Made by a program: the position numbers and the translations under genes. The notes beneath the pieces were generated by a model. That model saw only the letters and a program-made list of their open reading frames with translations. It made no database searches and was not told the DNA's origin. A stretch of DNA of 64,000 nt from Chamaecrista fasciculata (taxonomy: Eukaryota; Streptophyta; Magnoliopsida; Fabales; Fabaceae), in assembly GCA_003254925.1 (NCBI GenBank), contig QANZ01029111.1, positions 7,567 to 71,566 on the forward strand, read 5' to 3'. Below are positions 10,986 through 22,262 of this stretch, one piece after another. Numbering within the stretch: position 1 is the stretch's first letter; each line of letters starts with the position of its first letter.

Positions 10986-12955
10986 GGGTAAATTGCAATT
11001 TGGTACCCTGTGGTTAGGGGCGGTTCCCCTTTGGTACCCTGAAAGAAAAATTTTTGCATTGTGGTACCCCGTGGTTTACTCCGTTAGCGATTTGGTACCC
11101 TGAGGTTTTTTTCTGTTAGGATTTAACGGCAAATGTTAGTTAAAATGTCAAAAATCTCCCAAAAAGTCTTCTCTTATGCGTTTAAGTCCTTTCCCTTTAC
11201 TAAAAGGGATCAAAACATAAAGAATTAATTATAAAAGGGTCTTTAGAATTCTAATATTATAGATTTTTCTCCTTTTCATAAGATTTCTTTTGAATAGGTC
11301 CTGATTTAATTACACTTTAATACCAAAAGTTTATGATCTTTATCAAAATAGTCCTTAGAACCTCAAAAGACAAATGAGCATCTATGATTTATCAAAAAAT
11401 CCCTATATTCAACTACAATTTTCATTCAAGTACACTACAAACAAATCAAAACCCCCAAATTTTTCCAAAATCAAGCCCCACAAATCAAAAACCCTCTCAA
11501 CAACAAAATCAACATCATCAACAACCAATTTCTTCATACCCTAAGGAATCAAAATTCAAAACTAAGGAATTCAATTTCTTCCTCAATTTTCCAAAATTTG
11601 GCATAATTGGTCCCTCGAAAGTTTTTTGTCCATTTTTCCGTTGAAAAAAAGAAAAAAAATAAATTTTATTTTGATCCCTCAATTTTCCAACAAATTTCAC
11701 TGCTAGTCCCTCTTTAATTTCCATCCAATTTTTTCATTAACCTAAAGAAAAAATTGGTTTACATTCTCCAAAAGTTTTATTTTTTGAATTAAGGTCCTTT
11801 CTTTTTATAATAGGACTAAAATGTAAGAAAAAATGAATAAATTAAAATTTAAAATAATTTTGACCAAAAACCCACGCAAATTGGCTCTCCTTCTTCGATA
11901 CCATCCCTTCCACTTCTTCGTCCCTCTCAATTCTCTGACGCCGCCACCGGAATCCGCCACCGACCTTGACTTCATCATCATCGCCGACTTTCTATTTACG
12001 CTTCCGCTCTCATCCTCAACCATCGCGCACTCAGAATCCTGTTCTGCTCCTCCCTTCCGATTGCTCTTCGGTGGCTTGAACATCGACAAAAACCACCTCG
12101 CCGACCTACTCCTGCTCAGACCGGCGGAATGCTTGGCCGTTGCGCCGCCATGATCAGATTCCCTCTCGGCGGCGTTGTAGCGCGATCTCGACCGGAGAAA
12201 CAAAATGGCGAGGGACCTGAATCGCTTCAATCCGACGTCGGAGTCGCCGTCGAAGAGGTTATGAACGCCATTGAACTTGATTTGAGGATCTATCCCACGG
12301 TAGTGAGGGAAGAAGGAGAAGAAGAACGATTCTGTGATTGGAGAAGAAGAACAGTCGATTTGGGTGGGTTCTTTTTATTTATTTTTTTTTGGGAAAATTG
12401 TTTCAAATTCGGACCAATTATGCCAAATTTTAAAAATTTAAGGAAGAAATTGAATTCCTTAATTTTGAATTTTGATTCCTTAGGGTACGAAGAAATTGGT
12501 TGTTGATGATGTTGATTTTGTTAGAAGGATTTTGATTTGTGGGTCTTGATTTTGGAAAAATTTGGGGGTTTTGATTTGTTTGTAGTGTACTTGAATGAAA
12601 ATTGTAGTTGAATATAGGGATTAAAGTGTAATTAAATCAGGACCTATTCAAAAGAAATCTTATGAAAAGGAGAAAAATCTATAATATTAGAATTCTAAAG
12701 ACCCTTTTATAATTAATTATTTATGTTTTGATCCTTTTTAGTAAAGGGAAAGGACTTAAACGCATAAGAGAAGACTTTTTGGGAGATTTTTGACATTTTA
12801 ACTAACATTTGCCGTTAAATACTAACTAAAAAAAACCTCAGGGTACCAAATCGCTAACGGAGCAAACCACGGGGTACCACAATGCAAAAATTTTTCTTTC
12901 AGGGTACCAAAGGGGAACCGCCCCTAACCTCAGGGTACCAAATTGCAATTTACCC
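10986..12955. mobile_element. Pack-MULE 2, complete, with exact 9-bp target duplication
   Basis: The element begins GGGTAAATTGCAATTTGG and ends with its inverse CCAAATTGCAATTTACCC. It is flanked on both sides by AAATTTAAA (10977-10985 and 12956-12964), the 9-bp duplication expected for the Mutator superfamily. The TIRs are about 550-620 bp (10986 to about 11610; about 12410 to 12955) and very similar. The core at about 11870-12360 is GC-richer than anything nearby and looks like host coding sequence. No transposase is encoded. This is the best-preserved member of the family that also carries the STOP1-like scrap. Confidence 0.92.
11862..12365 (-). pseudogene. Captured host gene fragment inside Pack-MULE 2, gene not recognised
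   Basis: An open frame on the minus strand, from about 12360 down to about 11865, is rich in Ser, Arg and Lys (for example LRSRSRYNAAERESD, SGLSRS-like runs, KKWKGWYRRRRANL) and has the GC content of plant exons. It starts and stops at the TIR tips with no start codon of its own placed normally. I do not recognise the family. The plus strand is also partly open, but the minus strand composition looks more protein-like. Confidence 0.55.
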
Positions 12956-13079
12956 AAATTTAAATGATGTTATCCTCTCTCCCTCCCCCCAACTGAATTC
13001 TTGATTTCAGTTCAAATATACTTCTTCAATTGAATTACACTCAGTTATTTAAATTCATTCAAATGTACAGCTAGATCTA

Positions 13080-13640
13080 TATATATTCTAAACACCAGGT
13101 ACATTATTGCAGACTAGTTTCTCTTGCTTTGGCCTCTTTCAATTTCTCAGGTTCTCTGTAAATTTCCATTCTATATCTTTGATGAAGGATGAGTGACTTA
13201 TTGGTAATTTTTAGAAAAAAAAACCATGTAAAAGACAGTAACTTGTCACTTTTTGTCAATGTATGTACATTATACTTATTGTTTTTAGTATTAAATTTAG
13301 GAATTTGGTTCTCCTGGACGAATTAGGTCACTAACATCACTACAAGGTGAGCATCTTAATTAGTTAATTGAAGAACTATTTTTCTCAGTAGGATTTGAAC
13401 CAGTTAATCTTATACAAAGGAATCTATATTTTTTTATAACCTTGAGAAATGATGTGATCATTTGGCCATGAAATCCACAAAAGTCGCAAAGTGAAGGAGA
13501 ATTGAGGTAACCAATTGTGCAATTGGTTGTCTCCATTGCCAAACGCAGACTGCTTACTCCACTTCTTATGCACACCTGATCTATTACTAATTCTTAGGCC
13601 ATATTGGAAGAACACATAAAACATAATATTCTTGTGCTGT
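13080..13640. repeat. Duplicated TNL downstream region (pairs with 46740-47230)
   Basis: Shared landmarks are 'gctttggcctc', 'cattctatatctt', 'gatgaaggatgagtg', 'ggacattatactaaggcattt'-like text, 'cactaacatca' and 'ataaccttgagaaat'. At 46.7 kb this follows TNL F directly, so the copy here marks an old TNL 3' boundary. No coding frame is supported. The remainder of 12965-14458 shows no gene. Confidence 0.6.
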
Positions 13641-15275
13641 AAGATTATTGATCATTTATATATACCAAAGTCAATGTTTAGATCAACTTCCTTAATATTT
13701 GGATAATGTTCAATCTAGATATTTTTAATTACAAAACAAAATGGTGACATTAGAAAAGGAATTATGCAAATGGTGACATTAGTCTTTTGGGTTAAATTTA
13801 GTAGTTATTAAAAAAAATAGATTTCTTATGTTTTAAAAATTGAGGATTCGTTACCTCGGCTCCAAAATTTTATTCATCAATCCTTCATACTAGCTGTCTG
13901 AGATTGGAAGAAACATACAACAAAGTGCCAGAATAACTTTCATAGTCAAAATTTTGGTAATAATTTTTCTTCAGGAACCACATGACAAAAGCATCAAGCC
14001 AAATTATAAACAAACAAATTAAAGAATAAACAAAACAGACTGAATAAAACAAAATAATACAACTTCCTTCCAGCCATATGATGAAACAATGCTGTTACCA
14101 TAAATTACAGAATTGTACATGCATCTAGTGTGTGGTTGCATGTGAAGCTTCATTTCTTCCAATAAAGCAAGTTCGTCAAGACTCAAAAATCCAACGCCTC
14201 ATTTTATTTTTTAAATATGATCAAGACCATTTTTTGCATTAAAAAATGTAAGTTCACATCATCAGGGAGAACTAGGGTGCTAATTCTACATTTCTTTAGT
14301 TTTTTCTATTTTAATTTGTCTTATTAGTTGACAATCTTGATTGCCAAACCCCAAACATTACTGCTCACTCCACTCTTTTTTTCATATATAACTTTCTAAT
14401 TCTTCTGTTGTGTTAACTATTAGGCTATTATTGATCACTCATAGCATAACCCAGAGATATGCCTTCTTCCTCTTCATCTCTTGCTTTTTCTTCATCCAAA
14501 TATGATGTTTTCATTAGTTTCAGAGGAGAAGATACTCGTGCCAATTTCATTAGCCATCTCCATGATGCTCTAAGCAGAACCAACATTGAGATATATATTG
14601 ATTATAGACTTGAGAAAGGAAAAGAGGTGTGGTCATCACTTGAGGAAGCCATTCAACATTCAATGCTATTCCTGATAGTCTTTTCTGAAAACTATGCATC
14701 ATCCACATGGTGCCTGAAAGAGCTTTCCAAAATACTAGAGTGCTCAAAAGAAGAGGGACATCATGCTATTCCAGTGTTCTATAAGATAGCTCCATCAGAC
14801 ATCCGGAAACAGAAAGGGAGCTATGAAAAAGCATTCAGAAATCATGAGCAAAGAATCCCCAAACAGCAAGTACAGAAGTGGAGAGATGCTCTCACTCATG
14901 CTGCAAATTTATCTGGCTGGGACTCAAGAACTTATAGGTAATTTCTAAGATTAGTAAGGTATATAACTATAAATACATACAATTCAATTCTCATAATTTG
15001 AATTTATTGTATGACTATTAAGAATGTAAGCACTTAATGAATGATACGCAGAAAAAAAATTGGCTTGTTTTGGCTATGGATATGAAAAGTTTATATCTTG
15101 TTATTTCGTCAATGGGTTTTTAAATGGATTATGTACTGGATGAAATGTTTTGCATTTCCTGTTTATTCTTAGGAATGAGGCAAAGCTTATTAAACACAAG
15201 GTCAATTGAGATTTAATTAGTGTTTCTACTGTGACAAACACACATACAATGGAAAGAATTTATATAATATACAAA

Positions 15276-15719
15276 GGCCAAAATGCACTTTTGGTCCCAT
15301 AACTTTTCCTCAGGTCTCAATTTGGTCTCATAACTTTTTTTGTTACACTATTGGTCCTGTATCTTTTAATCAGATTGCATATTTGGTCCCGTGTTATACT
15401 TTTGATTCCATATCTTTGGGTCAGGTTCCAGAATTGGTCCCTTATCTTTTAGTCAGGTTGTTAAATTGGTCTCATATCTTTGGGTCAGGTGCAAAATCAA
15501 TCCCATATCTTTGGGTCCGGTTGGACTGACATTGGAACTCTTTGCAAAGATATGGGACCAATTCTACAATCTCACCAAAAAAATATTACACCAAAAGTGA
15601 TACAGGACCAAATATGCAACTTGAGCAAAAGATATGAGACCAAAAGTGCAACAAAAAAAATTATGGGACCAAAATTGAGACATGAGAAAAAGCTATGGGA
15701 TCAAAAATGCACTTTGACC
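15276..15719. mobile_element. Mutator-like foldback MITE with exact 9-bp target duplication, in intron 1 of TNL C
   Basis: It is bounded by GGCCAAAATGCACTTTTGG and its inverse ending GCACTTTGACC. The flanks are ATATACAAA on both sides (15267-15275 and 15720-15728), a perfect 9-bp duplication. It is 444 bp, made of repeated 'ttggtcccata'-type modules and their inverses, with no coding capacity. It is the same family as 1995-2433 and the partial copies at 19612 and 62895. Confidence 0.9.
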
Positions 15720-16167
15720 ATATACAAATATATATACCTAAAGAAACAAATACATTAGTTTTCTCTATCGATGAAAAGTTTACATCTTCCTTCCACCATG
15801 GACTCTTGAAACAAACTGTTTCTTCTCTCTCCTTAGGAATGAGGCCGAGCTTATTAGACATATTGTCAAAGGTGTGTTGATAAAGGTGGAACCTATGTAT
15901 CAAAACACCCATTCAGATGGCCTCGTTGGAATTCAAGAAAAAGTTGCAGAAGTGGAATTGTTAATGCACAATTCGTCACAAGATGTTCGATTTATTGGCA
16001 TTTGGGGCATGGGCGGTATTGGAAAGACAACAATTGAGATCTATAATTCCAGTTCTTATGAAAAGCATGAATTACATCTTCCACAAGGCCTAGGATATTT
16101 GTCAAATGAATTAAGATATCTTTATTGGGATAATTATCCCTTGAAGTCTCTGCCATCAACACTCTCC

Positions 16168-18930
16168 CTTGGGTTAGTCACTGTTTGGGAAGGGAGTTTC
16201 CCTTGAGATTCTAACTTGCTCATAGATGTTGCAAGCTGACTCATTTGCATCTCCAAGCATTTAATGTCACTCTTTACCTCTTTAAAACCGGCCATTGTTT
16301 CCTCCTGAAATTTTGTAGTGTTAATAGCTAAATTTTTCACAATATCTTCAAGAGATTTACCTGATTCTGTGACTTGTGGTGGAGCAGGTAGTCTAGGAAT
16401 TTGAGGATGTCTTGCATAGCTAAAGTGTGGATGATCTCTCCACCCCGGATTATATGTGTTTGCAAACGGGTCATACTTCCTTTGGGGATGATTGAATCCT
16501 CCCACAACATTGACTTGCTCTTGATCTTCTTGCAATAATGGGCAAGCATTCGTATGATGTCCAGGTGTCACACATACTCCACATACTACTGCAGGGGGCT
16601 GTCCTATCTTTGACACCAAAGAATTCACAGTAGAGGTTAATTGGTTAAGTTGAGATTGAATGGAATTGTCACTTACTTGATTAACTCCCCTAGTGGAGTC
16701 GGATTCTCGTGTGTTCTCCGCCATCTTATTGATAAGATCCTTGGCATCTTGAGGTCTTTTTTCCAGCAAAGCTCCATTAGAAGCCGAATCTAGCATTCTT
16801 TTATCAGCTTGAGTGAGTCCTTCATAAAAATAGTTAATTAGAGCTTGGGGAGAATGCTTGTGTTGTGGGCAGCTTGAGCATAGTTTTTTGAAACGCTCCC
16901 AATATGAATGCAGCGTCTCCGTTTCTCCTTGAGTAGCATTGCTAATTTTCCTGCGAAGTTCAGAAGCACGAGAAACGGGAAAGAATTTTTTTAAGAAGGC
17001 TTTAGATAATTGCCCCCATTCAGTAATAGAACCTGATGGTAGATCGAAAAGCCATTGTTTTGCTGCATCTTTGACAGTGAATGGAAACACTCTCAACTTG
17101 ACATGCTCCTCGGTCATGTTGTTTGGCTTTGAAGTTGAGCATGCAGCATGGAAGTCCTTCAGGTGCTGGTATGGATCTTCCTTTGCTAATCCATGAAAAG
17201 TAGGTAGCAGATGGATTAGACTAGATTTTAGCTCAAAAGCACCGTCTAACCTGGGATAAACTATGCAGAGTGGTGTTTCGGCAATTGGCTCATCATAGTA
17301 GTCTCGGACTGTTTGATCAGCCGGATTGACCGCTGGAGGATCTGGATCCGCCATGTCTGGTGGATTTGGTGATCCTTCTTCTAACTCGACGTTTGGTACA
17401 ACAAAAGGAGGCTCAGAAGGGCCAACCCCTTGTTGTCTGCGCTGCTTTGCTGCTTTTCTCCTAGCTTTTGCAGTCCTTTCAATCTCCAAGTCGAGTGGTA
17501 GTTCTGGTTCTTCAGTTCTGGGCATAAAACAAAAACAAAAAGGACAATATAACTAGTCCCCGGCAACGGCGCCAAAAATTGATGGTTGCCGGGTCCACCA
17601 ATTATAATTAAACCTAATCTGCACTCAAAGATAGAATATTAGTAGTAGAGGCGAGAATAGGGTCGATCCACAGAGACTAGTCTTGCCCAAAGGTTATGCA
17701 GTTATAAGCCAGAGAAATAAAGAACCAATGAATACGTCTTGCCCAAGACTAATGTCCGTGACTTTAGTCTTGCCCAAGACTAATGACGTAAGAGTGAATT
17801 TTGAACGGATGTAATGAAAAGCAACTGTAAATTAAAAAGGTTGTTACCGATTGATTGGAGCCTTGGCTGGGATTGTTTTTCATGGAGTTTCACACTTGAT
17901 CATCGATTCCAAAATATTAATTCATCAATTATAAAATAGGTTAACGAAATCACACAGTGATATCACTCTTTCTTAAAAGTTGATTAAAGGATAACATACC
18001 CAATTTAACCACTTATTAACTAGACGAATCCGACACAGTCGACAATTCAATCTAAGGTAACAGAACTAAGACCCGAAAGATATTAACCCTAAACAATTAA
18101 TTTACAAAATTACTTGTTCAGATTTTCTTCTCCCTAACATGGTACAACCATCTTAGTTACTACTTAGTGATGAACTTACTAATTACAAATCAATAAGAAC
18201 ATCTAGCGTTATGTTTACAAATCAATTAGACAACCGAGCTCTTAGTTGAATGTTTAACTTGAAAACAATCAAAACAAGAAGAGTAGGAGAAACAAAAATA
18301 TTATAAATTGATAAAACAATTAAGAACAAGACCTCACAAGTGTTGAAGCATCCAATCCAAACTCACCCTAAGCCAAGATAAGAGAGTTAGCCGCGCAGGG
18401 CCATTGAGCACCGAAAATGTAAAATATGAAATTAAGCGTAGAGTGTAAGATGTTTTTGTGAAAGCCCTAGGGTTCCTATTTATAGAGCTAACTCTAACTA
18501 ATTATCCCACAAATCCCTTACAAAATCTTCTAATAATCCATAAGATGTCTTCTGCTGTACGCCTCTTCTGTGCATAACCTTTGGGCAAGACGTATGCACA
18601 TTTTAGCTTGAAACTTCAGATTCTGCATAACCTTTGGGCAAGACGTATGCAAATCAGAAAGTATCTTTTTGTTGTTGATTTCAAAGGATTTTGAGGATCT
18701 TTCCATATCTGCAAGGCAAACCAAAGATTTAAACAAGTACCAAATCCTAACTTATAAACATGATATTTACCAAATAAAGAAGCAATCTAAGAATATATCA
18801 CATTTTCAATTTGATTTGAAGATTGAGAGAGAATCCAAAATCTATGATATTTTGGGGGTAAATCTTTAGATATAATATTCAAATATAGATAAAATACCCC
18901 CTAAAAGTCTGCCTAAAATCAGACTTATCA
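16168..18930 (-). mobile_element. Athila-like Ty3/Gypsy LTR-retroelement fossil (5' LTR, PBS, gag), broken
   Basis: The minus-strand LTR spans about 18930-17580 (about 1351 bp, TG...CA). It is followed by a primer-binding site at 17574-17557 (TGGCGCCGTTGCCGGGGA, the type used by Athila elements). A gag frame at 17525-16170 has the retrotransposon gag region (for example FELKSSLIHLLP) and a CCHC-like knuckle, CGVCVTPGHHTNAC. Pol and the second LTR are not seen, so the element is broken. GAAAG lies directly outside the LTR and also in the host P-loop sequence, consistent with a 5-bp target duplication. Confidence 0.85.
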
Positions 18931-19287
18931 GAAAGACAACAATTGAGATCTATAATTCCAGTTCTTATGAAAAGCATGAATTACATCTTCCACAAGGCCT
19001 AGGATATTTGTCAAATGAATTAAGATATCTTTATTGGGATAATTATCCCTTGAAGTCTCTGCCATCAACATTCTCTGCTGAGAACCTCGTTGAGCTTCGC
19101 ATGCCAATGAGTGGGATGAGAAAACTTTGGCATGGAGTGCAGGTAAATAAGTCTATTTAATCATTATTTGTTTTATTTTTTAGCTTGCATTGAAATTAAA
19201 GGATTACAATGAGTTAACTAACTAGGGAGTTGTTATATCACAGATCACTTTCCTCTTAATTCTCATGTTAGATTAAGTACTTTCTTA

Positions 19288-19486
19288 CTAATGAGGTTTG
19301 GCTCACTTAGTTACCTTCCGCCCATAATAATTTCATGGTTTGGGTTTGATTCCAGGTAGTGTCTCATTTGGTGAGTTATCTATAAGTACCTCTTCAAGTG
19401 CCAAGTGCTCTCTGAGCCTAGAGGGATTCCCTAATCCTGGACTGAGACGCCTTCTCCTCACCTAATTTTTTATTACCAAAAAAAAA
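19288..19486 (+). mobile_element. tRNA-derived SINE candidate
   Basis: A box-A-like TGGCTCACTTAGTT is followed about 45 bp later by a box-B-like GGGTTTGATTCC, then a unique body and an A-rich tail (ACCAAAAAAAAATT). About 200 bp is typical for plant SINEs. A clean target duplication was not found. Confidence 0.6.
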
Positions 19487-19611
19487 TTACTCCCTTTATT
19501 AAAAAAAATGTCATTGTTACTTTTATATTTTATACATTAATTAAGTTCGTTATGCATGATATTAATACCACGTCAACCACTTAGTTAGCCTGTCACGTCA
19601 CATTTAATGGT

Positions 19612-19746
19612 AGAAGTTGGATAGAATCACTATGGGACTAATAGTGAAATCTTATATAAAGATATGCGACAAAAATGCAACAAAAAAAAGAGATCAAAAT
19701 GAGACCAAAAACAAAATATATAAGACTAAAAGTGCACTTTGACCTA
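19612..19746. mobile_element. Half copy of the 'GCACTTTTGGTCCCATAAC' MITE family
   Basis: It has the right-arm modules ('gagaccaaaa...', 'actaaaagtgcactttgacc') without a left arm. It is a truncated relative of 15276-15719. Confidence 0.6.
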
Positions 19747-19984
19747 CTATTAAATTATACAAGTTACAACTTCATTCCACCCATATATATATATATATAT
19801 TTATGACTATGTCAAACCAGAGGGGCTTGTATATAGAACCATTAATGCTATTACCAAACAATTTATTATACAACAAACTAACCAATTGGTCTAATAATGG
19901 TTCATTGCACTTTTTAACGTGAGATTGGTGTAGCTTCATACATACGAAATTACAAATATGCAAATCACACCCAAAAAAAAAATT

Positions 19985-22165
19985 TTAAGATTAATGTTGA
20001 TGTTGTTGTTTCTGAGTCAATTTTTGGGTTGAGTTGTGTTATTAGGGACCACAAAGGTGAAGTGTTAGGTGCGGCCTAAAAAATTGTGCATGTGGTCAGT
20101 TCCACGGATATGTTAGAAGCTCTGGTTGTGGAGTTTGGACTGATATGGAGACTCTTCAATTTGGCTGCTATCGGGTTTTTGTGGAAACTGATTGCAATAA
20201 AGTGGCTTCTCATTTCAATGATCTTCTACTTGATTTTTCTCCTTTTCATATTGTTATTAAAAACATTTTATGGCCTTGTAATCGTTTTCATAGTGTTTCT
20301 TTCTCTTGGGTTAGTAGAGTGTGTAACTCTCCTGCTCACAACTTGGCCAAGTATGCAATTTCCTCCCCAGGGTTTAATGTTTGGATGAGATTTCTGTCTC
20401 TTTGTATTGCTTCCTCTTGGGATAAATTTTGTATATATTATTTTATTTTATTAAGCGCTAGAATATAGGTTAATTAACGTTAGTGTTTGTTTATTTGTTT
20501 ATTATATGTATTTTGATAATTGCCAAAAATTCTTTTAATGATATATATATATATATGTACATTAATATTGGCTTGATATATTTTCTTAATTATCGTTAAT
20601 ATTGCCTAGACGATATATTTTTATAATAAGCTTTTTTTTTTTGAAAGATCATTTATGTCTTAGATTATTGCTTTATTTATTTCGACATAATTGATAGATC
20701 ATGATTGATATGAATCAGAGTTTCATTAAGTATAAAATCAGTGATTATGTGTTAATCTATCTAAAGAAGGAAAGAAATCTGGGAATTGTTCGTGTTCCTT
20801 AATTATCGGTATGATTGAAGGAACTGTTTAGGAAACAATCTAAGTTTTGCTCTAAATGTCATATCTGATTTATTTCAAGTGCAAAACGTGTTTCATTGCA
20901 ATAACTTTGTGTTATATATATTGGGAAAGTTTAAGCTGACCGTTGAGATTATCATTTAATGCTAAATCTATTTTTGGAAAGATTTCTGCTAATTGCTCCT
21001 ATTCCGCAGGTCAAGGAACTATCTTAAGGAAAGTTTTCAAACTTTCATATTCTGACCCTGCTGATTAAAGCTCAACGTCTATATGTGATTATTATCAGAT
21101 GAGCAACATGGAAATTCAGTCAAGACTCTAAAGAAGGCGAAAGACAAATCAAATATGTTGAAGATACTATTGTTCCTAGTCGTTGGAGTATTCAAAGCTG
21201 AAGAACATTTCCTATTCGAGCTACTGAAGCTGCTCTCTATAAAAGCTGAAGAATTCAAATGAAGAAGAAGCTGATTTTGCTATATGCTGAAGCTAGACTA
21301 AGTGTCAATATCGAAAGCCAACTCTTTGTGAGAACCTTTTGTGGGATTAGTCTTTGTGACAATTCACCTTTGTGTGTGAACCTATCTCTTTGTGAGAGAA
21401 CCAATTTCTTTCATCTCATACCTTCTGATTCGTTCGTATACCTCCTAGTGGTAATAGGTTGCCTACCCTCGGTTGTTGTGAAACCCTATAGTGGTTATCC
21501 GTGAGTGGTTGCACTGTAAGAGGAGTTCCTGTGAGGAACCTTATTGTTACCCGTGAGGACTTGTGGTTTGGGAAACTGTAAAAGTGTGAAACCCCAATGG
21601 TGATCCGTGAGTAGTTGAGTGCCAATTGTAATTTGGTTAATTTGCCCAGCAATAATATAAAAATCCCTTTGTTTGTGCTTGGGGACTGGATGTAGGTTTA
21701 AGAGAAAGTTCTTTATGGGACTAGTATCTTATTCTGAACCAGAATAAATCTGCTATGTCGGTGTTCCTTATCCTTTCTCCTTTATATTCTGCATTTATCT
21801 TTTGAGTTAAGGATTAGTTTTCTTTCATTAGCAATCTGTTTATATATACGTATATATCTGTCTTGCTTAAGTGTTTGCTTTATCTGAGTATCTGTGATCT
21901 TAAGCATATTTGTTATTGTTAAGAAGCCTTGTTCTGAAAGAAACTGTGTAAAGGAACTGTTCTAAGGAATTTATATTAGAGGGATTGTTTTGAGTAACTG
22001 TTTTAAGGAACTTTGTTAAAACTTGTTTTTAACTCAGGAAAAGTTTTGAAATACCAATTCACCCCCCTCTTGGTATATTTTCCTTGTACATTCTGACTAA
22101 CACTTCCGTTATTACCTGTGAAAGGGCTTGAATGCATTTGCGTTTTCATTAAAAACAAAAAAACC
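19985..22165 (+). mobile_element. 5'-truncated LINE remnant (RNase H-like domain), split by a solo LTR
   Basis: From about 19995 the plus strand, in two frames, resembles the RNase H-like domain (RVT_3 type) found at the end of plant L1-type LINEs: an INVDVVVSES-like start, IRDHKGEVLGAA, MLEALVVEFGL, VFVETDCNKVASHFND and then CNSPAHNLAKYAIS. The frame is broken between the first and second parts and one codon is a stop. Sequence after the LTR (22108-22165) ends in an A-rich tail 'attaaaaacaaaaaaaccc', as expected for a LINE 3' end. Only the last part of the element is present, which is usual for LINE insertions. Confidence 0.75.
20415..22102 (+). mobile_element. Solo LTR of a Copia (Sirevirus-like) element, 5-bp target duplication
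   Basis: It is about 1688 bp and matches the LTR at 26834-28476 end to end in content. CTTCC lies immediately on both sides (20410-20414 and 22103-22107). It includes the characteristic near-end text 'attcacccccctctt' and ends ACTAACA. It is a fossil left after LTR-LTR recombination, inserted in the LINE. Confidence 0.88.
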
Positions 22166-22262
22166 CATTGTGTTATAGTGGTTCATTGCACTTTTTAACG
22201 TGAGAATGGTGTAGCTTCATACATACGAATTACAAATATGAAAATTACACAAAAAGAAGATA

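Larger units (their letters stand above)
14459..19142 (+). pseudogene. TNL C: intact TIR exon, P-loop fused in frame to the LRR exon, then interrupted
   Basis: Exon 1 14459-14937 encodes a full TIR (KYDVFISFRGEDTR, SSTWCLKEL with the NADase Glu) after an MPSSSSS leader. The donor GT is at 14938. Exon 2 starts at 15837 and reads normally to the P-loop GMGGIGKTT at about 16032, then passes in frame to IEIYNSSSYEKHELHLPQGL, which belongs to exon 3 (first LRR region) of the paralogues. The rest of NB-ARC (kinase-2 to MHD) and the following intron are gone. An LTR-retroelement fossil follows at 16168. Beyond it the same LRR-exon sequence begins again and runs to a good donor at 19142. No LRR/C-JID exon follows. 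At most it could make a TIR protein with a P-loop stub. Confidence 0.85.
19893..22262. repeat. Long direct repeats (about 80 bp) flanking the LINE insertion
   Basis: The segment 'ggttcattgcactttttaac' and the following approximately 60 bases (through 'cttcatacatacga' and 'ttacaaatatg') occur at 19895-19978 and again at 22180-22257 with a few differences. They bracket a LINE remnant with an A-rich tail. If this is a target-site duplication it is unusually long. Confidence 0.75.

Noticed and set aside
11833-12506. Two plus-strand genes in Pack-MULE 2
   Set aside because: The plus-strand frames run into the arm sequence and have start codons in the arms. The minus-strand frame fits exon composition better.
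21259-21504. Small protein genes in three similar copies (21.3, 27.7 and 31.7 kb)
   Set aside because: They are open frames by chance inside copies of the same Copia LTR.
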